DNA of 64,000 nt, from the NCBI RefSeq assembly GCF_011075055.1, contig NW_025401183.1, forward strand, positions 41,603-105,602, read 5' to 3'. The stretch comes from Mangifera indica (Eukaryota; Streptophyta; Magnoliopsida; Sapindales; Anacardiaceae). Each line of letters starts with the position of its first letter. Positions within the stretch are counted from its first letter, which is position 1. The notes below the pieces were generated by a model, which was not told where the DNA came from, ran no database searches, and was given only the letters and a program-made list of their open reading frames with translations. A program made the position numbers and the translations under genes. This document shows positions 22,563-35,565 of the stretch, one piece after another.

Positions 22563-23344
22563 GGCCAAAGGACTATTTTCCACCCAAGTTTAGGTGTGGT
22601 TACAAAGTTATATTTACAGGGTTCAAAAAATTCAAAGTCTCATCTATTAACCAATTAGAATTAAAATTTTTTGTTAGATACATGAGTAATATTGTTATTT
22701 TATTATTAATATTAAAAAAATATAAAATTTATTATATTTTTCTCTCCTAAGTTTTAAAAACTAATATTTCACTTCTTTTAAAATTTTTTAACTTTGAAAA
22801 ATCACATATCCTCTCAAAACCTTAGAATTTTTTTTCCCTCCAACCACTTTCTCCAGCGATTTAGAAAGGATAACAATGAAGTCTTTTCGTCGATGAAGAG
22901 ATTTCAGATCTCTTCCTCAACGAAGAGATTTGAACATTTTGTCAACAAAGAGATCTGAATCTCTTCATCAATGAAGTCCATATCTCTTTCTCGTCGACAA
23001 AAAGATTCATTTCAAATTTATCTATGTGCATCAACCAATGGTTTAGGGTGGATAGTGAAGGTCGTTGACGTCGGGGATAGTGGTCGGAAAGGTGAAAAAA
23101 AATTTAAGAGGAAAATGTGACTCTTCAAAGTTAGAAAACTTTAGATAATGGTGAAATTGTTAGTTTTTAATCTAATGAATTTTATATTTTTTTAATATTA
23201 TTAGTAAAATAACGATTTTACCCTTGTTTCTAACTAGAAATTTTAATAATAGTTATGTCATGGGTAAGACTTCGAATTTTTCAAATTTCATGAGCGTGAC
23301 GTTGGGAATGCACCTAAACTTGGGTGGGAAATAGTCCTTTGGCC
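22563..23344. mobile_element. Mutator-like foldback MITE, copy B (intact)
   Basis: The 782-bp element starts ggccaaaggactattttcca and ends tgggaaatagtcctttggcc. It is flanked by a perfect 9-bp duplication, ttgtttgcc, at 22554-22562 and 23345-23353. The interior is an inverted repeat with AT-rich outer arms and an inner block of gaagagatttc-type palindromes (22880-23000). It carries no transposase. The interior sequence differs markedly from copies A and D although the ends agree, so it marks a distinct subfamily. Confidence 0.88.
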
Positions 23345-23376
23345 TTGTTTGCCCTATGTTTTGTGCTACAGATTTC

Positions 23377-23795
23377 CCACCCAAGCTATAGGCTAGAAGT
23401 TTTCCATCTTTGGATAAATAAATAATTTTTTTTAACCCAAAATCAAAACATTAATGGTATAATAGTAAAATAATAATTTTATCATCCATAAATTTAAAAA
23501 AGTTAATTGTTTTACATTTTAAATCCAAACGTAAACATGACATTTAACCTTTAAAATGTTTGAAAATTTGCAAATCAGTTTTTGGAATTTTTTCTGGAAA
23601 TCTTAATAATGTCGGTGACACTTCTTCACTGCTACTACCACCACCACCATCACCAGGATTTCACCATGGTCATCCTTATTATTAAAATATTATAATGACA
23701 CCCTTCTAAACTAAACTGTGAACAGAAAATTAGGGATATAAATGTTAATTTGTACAACTCTCAAGGGACAAATGAATAATTTCCCATTTTTTTTG
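23377..23795. mobile_element. eroded foldback MITE fragment adjoining copy B
   Basis: The left end, tttcccacccaagctatag, lacks the terminal GGCCAAA but otherwise matches the family. The right side fades into aaatgaataatttcccatt. Boundaries are approximate. It sits about 30 bp after copy B and could be an older insertion next to it. Confidence 0.45.
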
Positions 23796-24717
23796 TTTCA
23801 GAAATTATATATTCTCCCGTATATTTTGAAAACATTATTACCGTCCTAACAGTTCGTAATATAGTATTTTTTTTTCCATATTTTAATAAAATTTATCGTT
23901 TTACAGAGGGTGATTAATTAAAAAGAAAAAATAACGGTGGTTTTTAATAAGTATACGGTTGCTCTTTACCTTACAATTTTGGGTTCTGAACCACTAATTA
24001 TTGGTGCAACGTACAATTTGAGAGCCATTAAATTTCTGAAGCTATACCGATGAATAGAAAGTAGTTGTAGTTCAGCTACATGCACGCAAAAGGAAAGAAA
24101 TTTGGTTTCTATTGTCTGATTAGCATATATCTGAAAGCACTTACGAAAGTACGTGCGGATGTTTTTGGCATTGACCTATCTGCTGTAACTACTTGTCGGC
24201 CATTTCACCTTCTAGTCTAGCAAAAACTTCATAACTTTTTGCCTTTATTTAAGGCGCCCTAGAAAGCTTCTTCTTATTCTTCTTCTAATATATGTATTGC
24301 ATAAATGACGGCAGCATGGACGAACATTATTGTTACAGAATACTGGACAATCCACGATCAATATTAGCTAGCTTTAAATGCGAAAGCGCTCTCTCCACAA
24401 CAAAAATTCACCGTCTACCTAATTTTCAATGATGGTTAATTGCAACTTTCCATAAGATATAATTATAATTAGACAGGCAAGAAATTTAGTGATTAATTGA
24501 AATTAATGGGCTGACATCAATGCTGATGCAGATAATTATGTTAAATAGCGGGCTACAACATTCAGTTGACGGTTGTAGTCTATTGGCCTCTGTTTAATTT
24601 ATCTTCCAAATTGACTTTGCCATTCTAAACGAACTTTCATAAGCAAAGTTAGCTAGCTGAAGCTGATAGTCATATCTTCCCAGAAATCACCCTTTGAATA
24701 TGAGATATATTCATATC

Positions 24718-24725
24718 GTATATAT
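24718..24725 (+). promoter_or_regulatory. putative TATA box of the UGT84A-like gene
   Basis: TATATATT lies about 130 bp before the ATG at 24850 and is followed by a pyrimidine-rich leader (cttgtttctcttacc). The assignment rests on motif and spacing only. Confidence 0.45.
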
Positions 24726-24849
24726 TTGCCCGCTTGCCTTGTTTCTCTTACCATTCAACACTAATCACACTAATCATTTCTCTTTTCACATTTCTTCCTC
24801 TATTTCTTTCTAGCTAATTGAAAGAGGATTCAGGAGTGAAGAGAAAGAA

Positions 24850-26409
24850 ATGGGTTCTGAATCACTTGTTCATGTGTTTCTTGTTTCCTTCCCCGGCCAA
24901 GGCCATGTAAACCCTCTTCTTCGACTTGGCAAGCGCCTTGCTTCTAAAGGTTTGCTTGTCACCTTCACCACACCTGAAAGCATTGGCAAACAAATGAGAA
25001 AAGCAAGCAATCTCACTGACGAGCCCACGCCAATCGGAGATGGCTTCATTCGGTTTGAATTCTTCGAAGATGGCTGGGACGAGGACGAGCCAAGGCGCCA
25101 AGACCTCGACCAATACCTGCCCCAACTTGAGCTTGTTGGAAAAGAATTGATTCCTAAAATGATCCAGAAAAACGCTGAAAAAAACCGTCCCGTTTCTTGC
25201 CTCATCAATAATCCTTTCATTCCTTGGGTGTCAGATGTTGCGGAGAGTTTAGGCCTTCCTTCCGCAATGCTTTGGGTCCAATCCTGTGCTTGTTTTGCCG
25301 CTTATTATCATTATTGTCACGGGTTGGTCGCTTTCCCTGATGAAAAAAATCCTGAAATTGACGTTCAGTTGCCATTTATGCCACTCCTCAAGTATGATGA
25401 AGTGCCTAGTTTTCTGCATCCAACAACTCCTTATCCTTTCTTGAGGAGGGCCATTCTTGGTCAGTATAAAAACCTCGACAAGCCTTTCTGCATTTTGATG
25501 GACACTTTCCAGGAGCTTGAGCACGAAATAATTGAATACATGTCGACAATTTCCCCTATCAAGACTGTTGGCCCGCTGTTTAAAAACCCCAAGGCACCAT
25601 CTTCAACCGTCCGTGGTGACTTCATGAAGGCAGACGACTGTATAGAGTGGCTCGACACAAAACCGGCATCATCCGTCGTTTACATCTCTTTCGGAAGTGT
25701 AGTTTACTTGAAGCAGGAACAAGTAGACGAAATCGCTCACGGTTTGTTAAACTCTGGGGTCTCATTTTTGTGGGTGATGAAGCCGCCGCACAAGGATGCA
25801 GGCCTCGAACTCCTTGTTCTTCCTGATGGGTTCTTGGAGAAAGTTGGAGACAACGGCAGGGTAGTGCAGTGGAGTCCGCAAGAGAAAGTGTTGTCTCACC
25901 CGAGTGTAGCTTGCTTTGTAACACACTGCGGCTGGAACTCAACAATGGAGTCGTTAACATCAGGTATGCCGGTTGTGGCTTTCCCGCAATGGGGAGATCA
26001 AGTCACCGACGCGGTGTACCTAGTGGACGTGTTCAAGACTGGAATAAGAATGTGCCGAGGAGAGGCTGAAGACAGGATAATCCCTCGTGAGGAGATTGAG
26101 AAATGCTTGCTAGAGGCGACGTCCGGGCCGAAGGCTGCAGAAATGAAACAAAACGCATTGAAGTGGAAGAAAGCGGCGGAGGAAGCGGTGGCAGAAGGTG
26201 GCTCCTCTGACAGGAACATTCAAGCCTTTGTCGATGAGGTGAGAAGGAGGAGTGTTGAGATCATGACCAGCAATTCAAAGGCCGTGAAGCCAGCTGCCAT
26301 TAATGGAGGTGTTGCAGAGTTGGTCGAGAAGGCTGAAGTCAATGGGAAGGTAGACTTGGTGGAGAAGGTTGAAGCCAACGGGAAAGTAGTAGGATTGGTG
26401 GAGTCATAA
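24850..26409 (+). CDS. UDP-glycosyltransferase, UGT84A-like (limonoid/gallate/cinnamate type)
   Basis: This intronless gene encodes 519 residues. The catalytic His19 lies in [11 protein letters not shown], and [17 protein letters not shown] is the acceptor-side signature shared by UGT84A enzymes. The PSPG box covers about 341-384 ([11 protein letters not shown], then [10 protein letters not shown], ending FPQWGDQ with the glucose-type Gln). The sequence is strongly like citrus limonoid glucosyltransferase and the gallate or hydroxycinnamate 1-O-glucosyltransferases that make beta-glucogallin and sinapoyl- or feruloyl-glucose, precursors of hydrolysable tannins and phenylpropanoid esters. The acceptor cannot be fixed from sequence. 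The C-terminus beyond about residue 470 is a hydrophilic tail with repeats of the type LVEKxExNGKV, longer than in most GT1 enzymes. It is expected to act in the cytosol. It shares family and strand with the gene at 14123. Confidence 0.92.
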   Translation: MGSESLVHVFLVSFPGQGHVNPLLRLGKRLASKGLLVTFTTPESIGKQMRKASNLTDEPTPIGDGFIRFEFFEDGWDEDEPRRQDLDQYLPQLELVGKELIPKMIQKNAEKNRPVSCLINNPFIPWVSDVAESLGLPSAMLWVQSCACFAAYYHYCHGLVAFPDEKNPEIDVQLPFMPLLKYDEVPSFLHPTTPYPFLRRAILGQYKNLDKPFCILMDTFQELEHEIIEYMSTISPIKTVGPLFKNPKAPSSTVRGDFMKADDCIEWLDTKPASSVVYISFGSVVYLKQEQVDEIAHGLLNSGVSFLWVMKPPHKDAGLELLVLPDGFLEKVGDNGRVVQWSPQEKVLSHPSVACFVTHCGWNSTMESLTSGMPVVAFPQWGDQVTDAVYLVDVFKTGIRMCRGEAEDRIIPREEIEKCLLEATSGPKAAEMKQNALKWKKAAEEAVAEGGSSDRNIQAFVDEVRRRSVEIMTSNSKAVKPAAINGGVAELVEKAEVNGKVDLVEKVEANGKVVGLVES

Positions 26410-28635
26410 GAAATAAAGTGACAGGTGGCGAATGATGATTGGGTATTGTTAGGAAATGAATAATTTCATGAAACTCTCTTCATGAGCTCTATCTATGCAA
26501 TATTATTTACTTTCTGTTTCGGGGCTTTTTGATTGTACTTCCCCTTTGTTTGGTTGTTTTCACTACATGTTGTAAGTGGTTTGTGTCAGAAATTAACTTA
26601 AATTTCTTTTTCATTTATTTTTTTCTCAATAATATTTATCAATTATAAAGGTTTCATTCTAAAATCTATAGAAACAGAATTTGTTTTTGTAGGTTTATTA
26701 ATACTATTTCATCGACTTACTTATTTTAATTAATAAAATTATATTTATCCATTTTTAATTTTAAAAAAATAACATTTAATTATGTAGTTGTATATATAAG
26801 TATATATATATTTATATATTTAAAATAGGTACGTATAATATTACTCTTTCACAATTCTCCTAATGTCAACCCTCATATTATGACAAGCAAAATACAGCTG
26901 TCATAAAAGTATTTGTTAATGTATTTACCAATCAATAACATCTCAAATGTGATTTTGGTCAAATTGAACCATTGTAGATTAAAGCTTAACTAGTTTTCAG
27001 TAAAATTTATTGTTCGTGATTTTTTAATTTTTTATAATTACTAATCATAAAATTAATATAAATCAAATCTACAAAATACATTTAATAGAAGGTATTTTTA
27101 TTTTTCTCCCAGCAGTTGTACCATATCAGTTAACATATCCCAAATGATAAATGGAAAAATGTATGTTCAGGGCTTGATGGGTGAAAAAAGGCCACTGAAA
27201 CAAACTTTTGAATGGAATATTGTTCAGCCCCTAGCTATGGGTCCCAAATTTGCAACTGTAATTTCGAAGGTGACATTATCATCCTTAAATTGAATGACGG
27301 TTAAACCAAACTATTAGCTGACAGTATCAATCGCTCTCAGAGGCTGTCCCCAAAACTCTTGTTTTGTCTTCTTACTAGACTTGAACGGCCATATGTATCT
27401 GTCTGACTGGTGGATAGAATTCTATTGTTCACCATTTCAAAGTTAAAATCCAAAGTTCCCCTCAAAATGTTTCATGAAACTTAACTACACCCATAAGTTT
27501 CAAAATGTAACAATTAACGCTAAAAAAAATTGAGGGTTGTTTTTTCAAATCAAAGGTTACTTTAATGGCGTATTCTTGGCTCAATAATTCGGATGCCTTG
27601 AGTTGACTTGATGCAAATCAAAGCCCCGTACGTTTCCAAGATTGGGTTAGTGGTCACTCTCAAGATACGTCCCACTGCGAATACGATTGACTTAGTTACA
27701 GAGTCCTGATGCAAGCACGTAGACAAGTAGGTGGTAAAAAATTAATAATTTATAAATTCTTACAAAATTATATATACGTCAGAATTTTTTTTTAAATACA
27801 ATCAATATACTTCTCAAAATAATATTATATACAGTAAGAAAATTTCCGTAAATAATAATAATTACTAGTGATAAAAAGGCTAAAAGACTTATTCTAACCT
27901 AAGTTTTAGTAAACTCTAAATTTTATAAATTCAATTACTCACTCATCATCTAATTTTTATTAAATTTTATCATTAGTGTAAAGGATAAAGACATTATTTA
28001 AAGATTTTATTTTAAAAAATTAAAATTTATTTTCTTTTCTTATCTTAATTTTGAAAATTTATAATTTTCTCTTTAGTATAGTTTTAAAAAGTTACTTTTA
28101 CCTCACCATCTAGGATTTTCATATTTTAGAATTAAAATTATTCCCTTCAAAATTAAAAACATTGCAATTACATTTTTATAAAATGAATTTTCTTTCTAAT
28201 GACTGTTGTTTTTGATGATTTACTCTAACATGTCATCAACTCCACCATTAGTATCCTCTCCCTCTCCAATAGTTTTCCACTGCAAAAACCACCTAAAAGC
28301 GTCGATTGAAATTTGTAAATCAATCACACAGACCTATACATCAACTAACACGAAGTCTTTAGTGCCATGTGGCTTCTCCGCAATTCTAGAGGAAGTTGAT
28401 CTTCAAGCAAACTTCTTACTCTTGTCAAAATGATTTGCTTCATCTTGCATCCTAGATGCACAATTGACTAGATTGAAGATAATCTAGCTTTTATCTTCAA
28501 TAAAGGTAATTAACGGAACAATAATAAAACAATTTTCCCTTCTAAACATCTTTATCTTGATTGATTAAAAAGAGAACAAATGTGACCTACAATATATACA
28601 TACAGATAATCAGTTGAATACATTGAGAATTATAA
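26410..28635. other. intergenic spacer between UGT84A and the lipase
   Basis: The first part should hold the UGT84A 3' untranslated region. An AT-rich palindromic stretch lies at about 26780-26850. Around 27875-28440 the sequence resembles a decayed foldback MITE (ggctaaaagacttattctaacctaag and AT-rich arms), without a clear partner end. No gene was recognised. Confidence 0.5.
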
Positions 28636-31600
28636 TCACATATCATATAAAGCAATCATTTCAGAACTACTGGACTTTCCCAAAGACCTGAAAAACCCAA
28701 TCATATGGCTGTGAAAATCTTCCTTTGCTTTTATGCTCAAGATAAAGTCCATGTGACCATAGTTTTCGAGATAAAGCAATTCTGGTGTTGACTGCAATTC
28801 CTTTATAGTATGCTGTACATCTGTCACGTCTGCTAAGGCATCATTTCCACCATAACACATCCATAATGGCAAAGACTTGGGAATGTGGCTAAGATCAAAT
28901 GCTGGGGGTTTTGTCTGACCATATAGCTTCAAGTTTTTGAAGAATCCATAATCGTACAGCGAAAAAGTACCCTTACGGATCACTGACAAACGTAAGAAAA
29001 GAACAAACAGATTTTGAGTATCCTAATAAAACCATAGTGACTTTTTATAATTCTCTTGAACAAGAAATAAAGAGATCCACTTTCTGAACACCTAGTTATT
29101 TGCCACCATTGAATTTGTTTAGGTAACTGCAAAATATGTAATATAAAATTAAAAAAAAAATTAGAGCTTTAAAGAAATAATGGAGTTTGTTCGCAGAATT
29201 ACTGTAAGACTGAATGTTATTCATGCATTAAAAACTATCCACTGAACTTATAACAGAATATATAGAGGAACAACAGGATGTCTATAATAAGGTGCAGGTA
29301 ATATCGTTTATTAGGTGTAGCAAAAATCAGAAAGCCGCTTCCGACTATAAAGCTTGTTGCATGAAAAATAACCAAATTTGTAAATGAAATAAAAATAATA
29401 ATTAATAGAGCAAAGAAGTTTCCTAGAGAGAAATTGTATGAAGCATACTCTGGAACAGATGGCGCATGTTTTTTGCTGAAGAAGGATGAGGTTCATATTC
29501 CAGATAGAAGTCCACTCTTGAGTTATTAAAGCAACAGTTTTTCCCTGCAAAGTTAACAACTCCCTCTTATTTTGATAAATGTGCATCAGCATGAACCATT
29601 TTAGATTGCATAACAGACAGCACTGCAGTGATTTTGTTGAAGAAGAATATCAGCATTTATAAAGCCCTTAAATGAGAACTGATTAACTGCTATGTAAGCC
29701 CATTGATTTGGATCTTTATGAACAGGTGTGGCAGAGTGAGATTGTTGTATGCTTAATTTCCTTTAGAAAAAAGATATACAATTATCCTTTCTCTCATTCA
29801 TTTCTTACTGTGTTGTTGATTGCTTCTATTGCAAATTGATTAATTGGGTTACTTGTTGGTTGGAACCTTACAGAACGGAAGTGGCCAAGAGCAGGAAGGG
29901 TATTTATGTGTCACAAAGAAAATACATTTTGGATCTGCTGCAGGAGACAAGAATGTTAGGGTGTAAACCTAGTGATACACCTATTGAGCACAATCTAAAT
30001 TTTGATAGTAATGATGGGGATACACCAATGGAGAGAGGTAGGTATCAAAGACTTGTTGGCAAGTTAATCAATCTATATACCATACAAGATTGAACATAGC
30101 TGCTGTTGCAATTGTAATAAGTCAACACATGCATAGCCCCCAAGAAAAGCACTTCGAGGCTGTGTATTGAATATTAAGGTACCTTAAGATGACTCCTGGT
30201 AAAGGTCTGTTTTTTGGGAAAAATACTGATAGAAAAATTGAAGTATTCACTAATGCAGATTGGGTAGGGACTGTGAATGATAGAAGGTCTATTTCAGACT
30301 ATCATATGTTTGTGTGGGAGAATTTGGTCACAAGGAGGAGTTAAAAATGAAATTATGGTGGCTAGAAGCAATGTTGAGGCTGAATTTAAAGACATGGCAC
30401 AGGAAATTTGTGAATTAATATGGCTTAAGAGACTTCTAACTGAGATAAAAATTGAGTGAGGAGCTTGTAAAGCTTTATTGTGATAACAAAGTTGTCATAA
30501 GCATAGCACATAATCCTGTGCATCATGACTGGACTAAGTTGAAATAGACGGACACTTTATCAAGGAAAAAATAAAAAATAGACTAGAAGATTGTGTTGAT
30601 TATCCACCTTCCTACAAGTCAACAGGCAAATGATATCCTTACAAAAGGACTATTTAGACACAGGCTTGAGCAGCAAAATTCCAAGCTGGGAATGTTGAAT
30701 ATTTATTCACCAGCTTGAGGGGTAGTGTAGGAATCATTCGGTTAAGTTGTTGATAGGATTAAACTAGGAATCATCTAGGAAGTTTTAAAATGTTTTAGCT
30801 TTTTCCTATTCTATATAAGGCAATGTAAAATAAACAATATACAGAATTAAAAACACAAAATAATGGAATTCACTGGTTTTTACTTTGTATGTCTTTTTTT
30901 CTTTCTTTCTTTCCTCCCTACAACTTTGCTACAAACTGCAACAACCACTTCCAAACCAGATATCTACAGTAAGAAAAATGAATCTCAACTTAGGAAATCT
31001 TCAATTGTAATTACTTGGGATCCGATTCTTCTTTGTTTAAGGTGAAAAGCATGATCAAACAAACTTGGAATTTGCTTATTATATCCTAAAATTATGGATT
31101 GCTATTGAGATTTATATAACAATTAATGGAAACTGAGAGCCTAAAGTAGATGAATATCATAATCGGTCAAGTGTTTAAGAAACACCTTCAGTTGTTGCTT
31201 AAGAAAAGACAAAAGAAACTATTTGCTAAAACAGTATTCCAAGAACAACAGATAAGAAACAGAAAATGAATAAGGTTGTGTGAGTGAGAGAGAGCATGCA
31301 AACCTGTTATGGTTGTTAGTAAATCATTGCAATCTAAATGGCCATCGCATAGGGAATCAACAAGACCAATTAACACATTACTGAAGATTAAAAAAACAGT
31401 GTAAAATTAATAAAAGAAAACAACAAAATTTTCACTTGCTCGTAAAAAAATGAAATGAAAAAATGATTTGAAGCATAACAAAACCTTCTAAAGTTCAGTT
31501 CACGCAAGCCCATAGCAAAAACCATCTGCTGGAAAGAATTCACAATCATTTTCATCACCATAAAACATTTCCACAAAGATAAAGGGTAACAAAGGACTAC

Positions 31601-33692
31601 CTGATCAAGATGCACGCCAACCATTCTTAGTACAAGAGGAGCACTAATATGTTCCAAGTACGTTATTGGCGACAGAAGAGCAGCAGCCTCTACCATTTCC
31701 ACTACATCCGGTTGGGTGAGAGCAGCCAAGGTTATGATTGTTCCCTGTGATGTGTGCAGATAAAATAAGCACATAGGCAAGGAGCTAAAGCAGGCAAACT
31801 TTTATGAGAAAAGAAATGTGGTAGGAACCTGTGAATGTCCAACAATGAAGATTTTTGAGCTTGTGATTATATTTATGTTGTGTATCATTTCTGCAGCATC
31901 GTACAGAGCCAATTCCTGCCAACTCCAATCCCAAAAATCCTGCAAGAAAAATATGTGCTCACTATATTCATACCGTGCAGAGAGTATTCCAACTTTAATC
32001 TCCCTCCATTCTCCGTTTCTATCCTCTTCAACATTGTTAAAGCTCAACCTTCCTATACAAGATAAACTAGGACAAACCAGTCTCCATATGCAATTTAAGT
32101 GGACCTCAACCATGGGTATAGCAGGGCTACAGGCAACCATTAAACAACCAGAAGATCATTAAATGACAAAATTTGAAGCATAAACTTCAAGTACCTTGTC
32201 ATTCTCAGATAATGATATATGGCCATGACTCCAACGTGTTCCACGGACATTTCCAACCCATACGTCAAAACCATGATCTGCAAGGACAAAGCCCAATGAC
32301 TCCTCAGGAGAATCCAAAAACCATGCATCACCTCCCTGTACAGAAAAATTAGTAGGTTTTACCAAATTGCATTAAAAGATCACATCATTGAAAACTTATC
32401 CCACTAAGAAACTAACTGCTAAACATTTGTAATATGTAAATATAAGGTACACCATATTCTCAGTATCATCGTTTATCCAGAAATTACTATAAACATCAAG
32501 AATATGGTTATAAGAGATGTACTACATGGAAAGTCAGGTTGTATTGTTTAGAGCATACATCTTTGTGCTAAAATGCAGAAGGGGGCACACAAAAAAAGAT
32601 CCTACCATCTGAGCTTTAAGTATTAAAAAAAATGAACATATGAAATCAACAATGCAACACTATTTTTTATATTGGTAGTGGCAGTACAGTGAGATGCTCA
32701 CCATAAAGAGACCATGCAACAGCAAAACAGGAGGACCTCGCTGAACTTTTAGATTAGCATTGCTAGATGACACACGTTGGAGACCCAATAAGTAGCCATC
32801 CTTTGTTTGAATCTATCAAAAAAAAGAGAAAAAACATATTTAAGTGTCCAATAGACAACTCAAGTTACAAATAATCATATCGGCAGAATCTCTCACTAGC
32901 AATTTATATCAACTAAAAGACGGGGATTAACTAATAGTGTAGTTGGAAGTGCTTTAGCTATCATTCACGACCTTTCAAATAGTTACATGTGTCTATTTTG
33001 CAGTATTCAGCTCAAATGGAGAAGCACTCGATATGTGATTTCCTAGAAACTCCTTTTTAATTGAAAAGGCAATTATTTCTTTCTATAGAAGCACTAAATG
33101 GGTGCTTTTCCAGAAACTTCTTTTACTATTTTTACAAAAACACTCACAAAGCACCATAAGACTTTATTTGGCAGCTTCAGAAACTTCAAAAGAAAGAAAG
33201 TGTATTAATATGCAGCTATTGCCTTATCAATTCATCAATTTCCTCAGATTCATCAAAAATTCCTCCGCTCTCTCACAAATTATGACACAAGATCGAGATA
33301 AATCAAGGTTTTGTTAGTTTGCCTACAAAACCAGTAAATTTAATTTAATTCATTAAATCCCGCATTAACGATAACAATTTACAATAATAATAATAATAAT
33401 AACCATATTTGACTGTTAGCTCAACCCATAAGATTTTGCCTTGCCCCTGAAGAAGTTAAATAAAGTGCAAAAAACTATAAGAATCGGGTAGTAAGTAATT
33501 AGAGAGAGACGGTACAGTATGTTCAGTGCAGGGATAGCCGTTGGGTTGGATGAGCTGAGCACAGAGGGAGAGAGCGCCATTGTCCGGTGATCGGCGCCGC
33601 GAAATTGAATGTGAAGGTTGGACGATGGAGATATCTAGAATGGATAGAGCGAGGACGGTGGAAATCACCAGGAATGAAAGCGACCTCTGCAT
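28636..33692 (-). CDS. LIP1: LIP1-type triacylglycerol/acid lipase, nine exons
   Basis: Exons on the minus strand are 33692-33516, 32812-32702, 32335-32195, 31939-31829, 31744-31601, 31525-31485, 31380-31304, 29544-29449 and 28982-28636. All have GT/AG ends and matching phases, giving 414 residues. An N-terminal signal peptide (about 1-30) precedes the AB-hydrolase lipase fold. The oxyanion-loop HGLFM lies at 92-96, the nucleophile Ser179 in GHSQG (split by an intron after Gln180), Asp347 in GGNDALAD and His376 in YGHMDF. Arabidopsis LIP1, an acid lipase of the same family as animal gastric and lysosomal lipases, shows the same motifs at about 393 residues. It is expected to hydrolyse acylglycerols in the secretory system or vacuole. 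The intron between exons 7 and 8 (1.76 kb) holds a copia remnant in the opposite orientation; the splice sites around it look intact. Confidence 0.92.
29855..30968 (+). mobile_element. 5'-truncated copia retrotransposon in a lipase intron
   Basis: Plus-strand frames, interrupted by stops and shifts, give reverse-transcriptase tail (EVAKSRKGIYVSQRKYILDL), then RNase H (TNADWVGTVNDRRS; VEAEFKDMAQEICELIWLKR; YCDNKVVISIAHNPVHH) and the polyprotein end (PTSQQANDILTKGLF). These are typical of Ty1/copia elements. A purine-rich tract (cttgaggggtag) then leads into an LTR of 243 bp, 30726-30968, that begins TGTAG and ends CTACA and has a tatataag box near 30815. The upstream LTR, gag and integrase are absent. 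It is antisense to the lipase and cannot move by itself. Confidence 0.85.
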
Positions 33693-35059
33693 CTGCCTCT
33701 GAAATTACTAAGATAACGAGAACGGGAAACGATACGTTGCTGCATTCCCTCCCCTCCGTTATTCGGGTTTTAAAAAAGCAAATATCTCAAGTGTTAATTT
33801 CAAACATAAAATATTGTGCGTTATATATATATATATAGGTCAAAAGAGTACTTCTCACCTAGCAAAATCTCAAAACTTTTATTTTTTATTTTTTTAAATC
33901 TAAATATTCATTTATAATAAAATATTAGTTAAAATTTTCAATTAAAGTTAAAGATTATTTATTAAAAAATTAAAGTTTTATCATTTTTCCCCCTTTATAT
34001 TTAAAAATTTACATTTCTCTTAATCTAAAGTTTAAAAAGTGACAAAAATCTCTCTAGGATTTGTTACTCTTCATCCAATGCTAATTTTTTCTTTATCATG
34101 ATAATTGAACCAAATATATATATATATGGGCCAAAGACTATTTCCCACCCAAGGTATAGTAAAATTCTAAATTTCTATCGTCCAACTTTTAAAAACTCAA
34201 ACATCCACTAATAATTAAATTTTTATTAAAAATTTAATTAAGATTAAGGATAAAATCATTATTTATTAAAAAATTAAAGTTTTAATATATTTTTCTCTCT
34301 CATATTTAAAAGCTTATATGGTAAAGAGAGATAATATACACTATCAATGATATTATTTAAAAATTTATTAAAGATAAATGTATATTTCTCTTATGTTATC
34401 TAAAGAATTATTATATTTACTATTTATATTTTTAAAATATAATATAGTTCTATAATTTAGAATATAAAATTTATACATCTCATTTATTGTATATTTATTT
34501 AAGGATGCAATTAACAATTTTAAAATTATTAAAAGATATATTGAAATTTTAAAATTTTTAAAAACATTTTCATATTTACTATATATTTACCTCTAATATT
34601 TTCAAAAAGCAAATTTATCTTATACATGAAATCATATTTCATTGATAATCCTATTTATATTTGTATTAATATTTTTTTATTGTTTTTAATTAAAATTAAT
34701 ATAAATTTTATTTTATTGATAAATTTTCTCCTAAAAATTGTAATATTCTACAAATTTTATTTTATTTTATTATTCTTACTTAGATTTTATAAATAACAGT
34801 AATGAAAAATTTTAACATTTATCACCTAAGTTTTCATATAACTACGATCATTTTAGTTAAAATATTAATTATATTATTTAAAGTCAAAATATTTCTTGTC
34901 GTCCATTTAACCATGTATGGACTTTTTGTTATTTTCTTCTGTTCAGCAAAACTCTCTATTAGAATTTTGTATGTCCAAAACTAGAAATACCAATTAGAAG
35001 ACCATAATTATGAACCATAATATGAAATTAAAATAGGGAATATAATCTTCACATACCGT

Positions 35060-35345
35060 GTATTAAGAAATTAGCCTTCACACATTTTGAGTATTTCTAG
35101 TGATTCGTTTACTAAGAAGCTATCTTCACATGTTGAGAAGTTTAATTTTTGTATGCTCTACATATTGAGAAGTTAAGTTAGTTAATCTTCACATACTTTG
35201 CGTCTTGAAAAGTTAACCTTCACATACACTACATAATTTACCTACTAAGAGATTATTTTTTACATACTCCACATACTTCAGATACTAAAAAGTGACATTT
35301 CATATTTTGTAAACTGAGAAGTTACCCTTCGTATACTGAGAAGTC
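35060..35345 (+). repeat. degenerate minisatellite-like array
   Basis: The motif tactgagaagttaaccttcacatac recurs six to eight times in degenerate form, with spacing from about 25 to 55 bp; recognisable pieces include agaagtt, cttcacata and actaagaagct. It has no coding potential. The unit length is not constant, which points to an old array eroded by point changes and indels. Confidence 0.55.
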
Positions 35346-35565
35346 TTAAAAAAGGTTGAGTTGGTAGAAAGGTTCGAAACTGTTAACAAAAGGCAGAAGG
35401 ATCGAAACCAATGATATAAGGCAGCCTCGGCCAGTTGGACACATCATGCTTCACCCAATTTAAAGCAATGTGAAAGAATCGGATTCTTCTTTCACATTAC
35501 ACAGCCATAATCACGCCGCACCAATAAAATAAAACCAAATACTCATTATCCTCTTTCGATGGGAG

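Noticed and set aside
24862..26219. Several minus-strand and shifted frames of 65-116 codons.
   Set aside because: They are shadows of the intact UGT84A coding sequence, whose GC-richer codons reduce stops in other frames.
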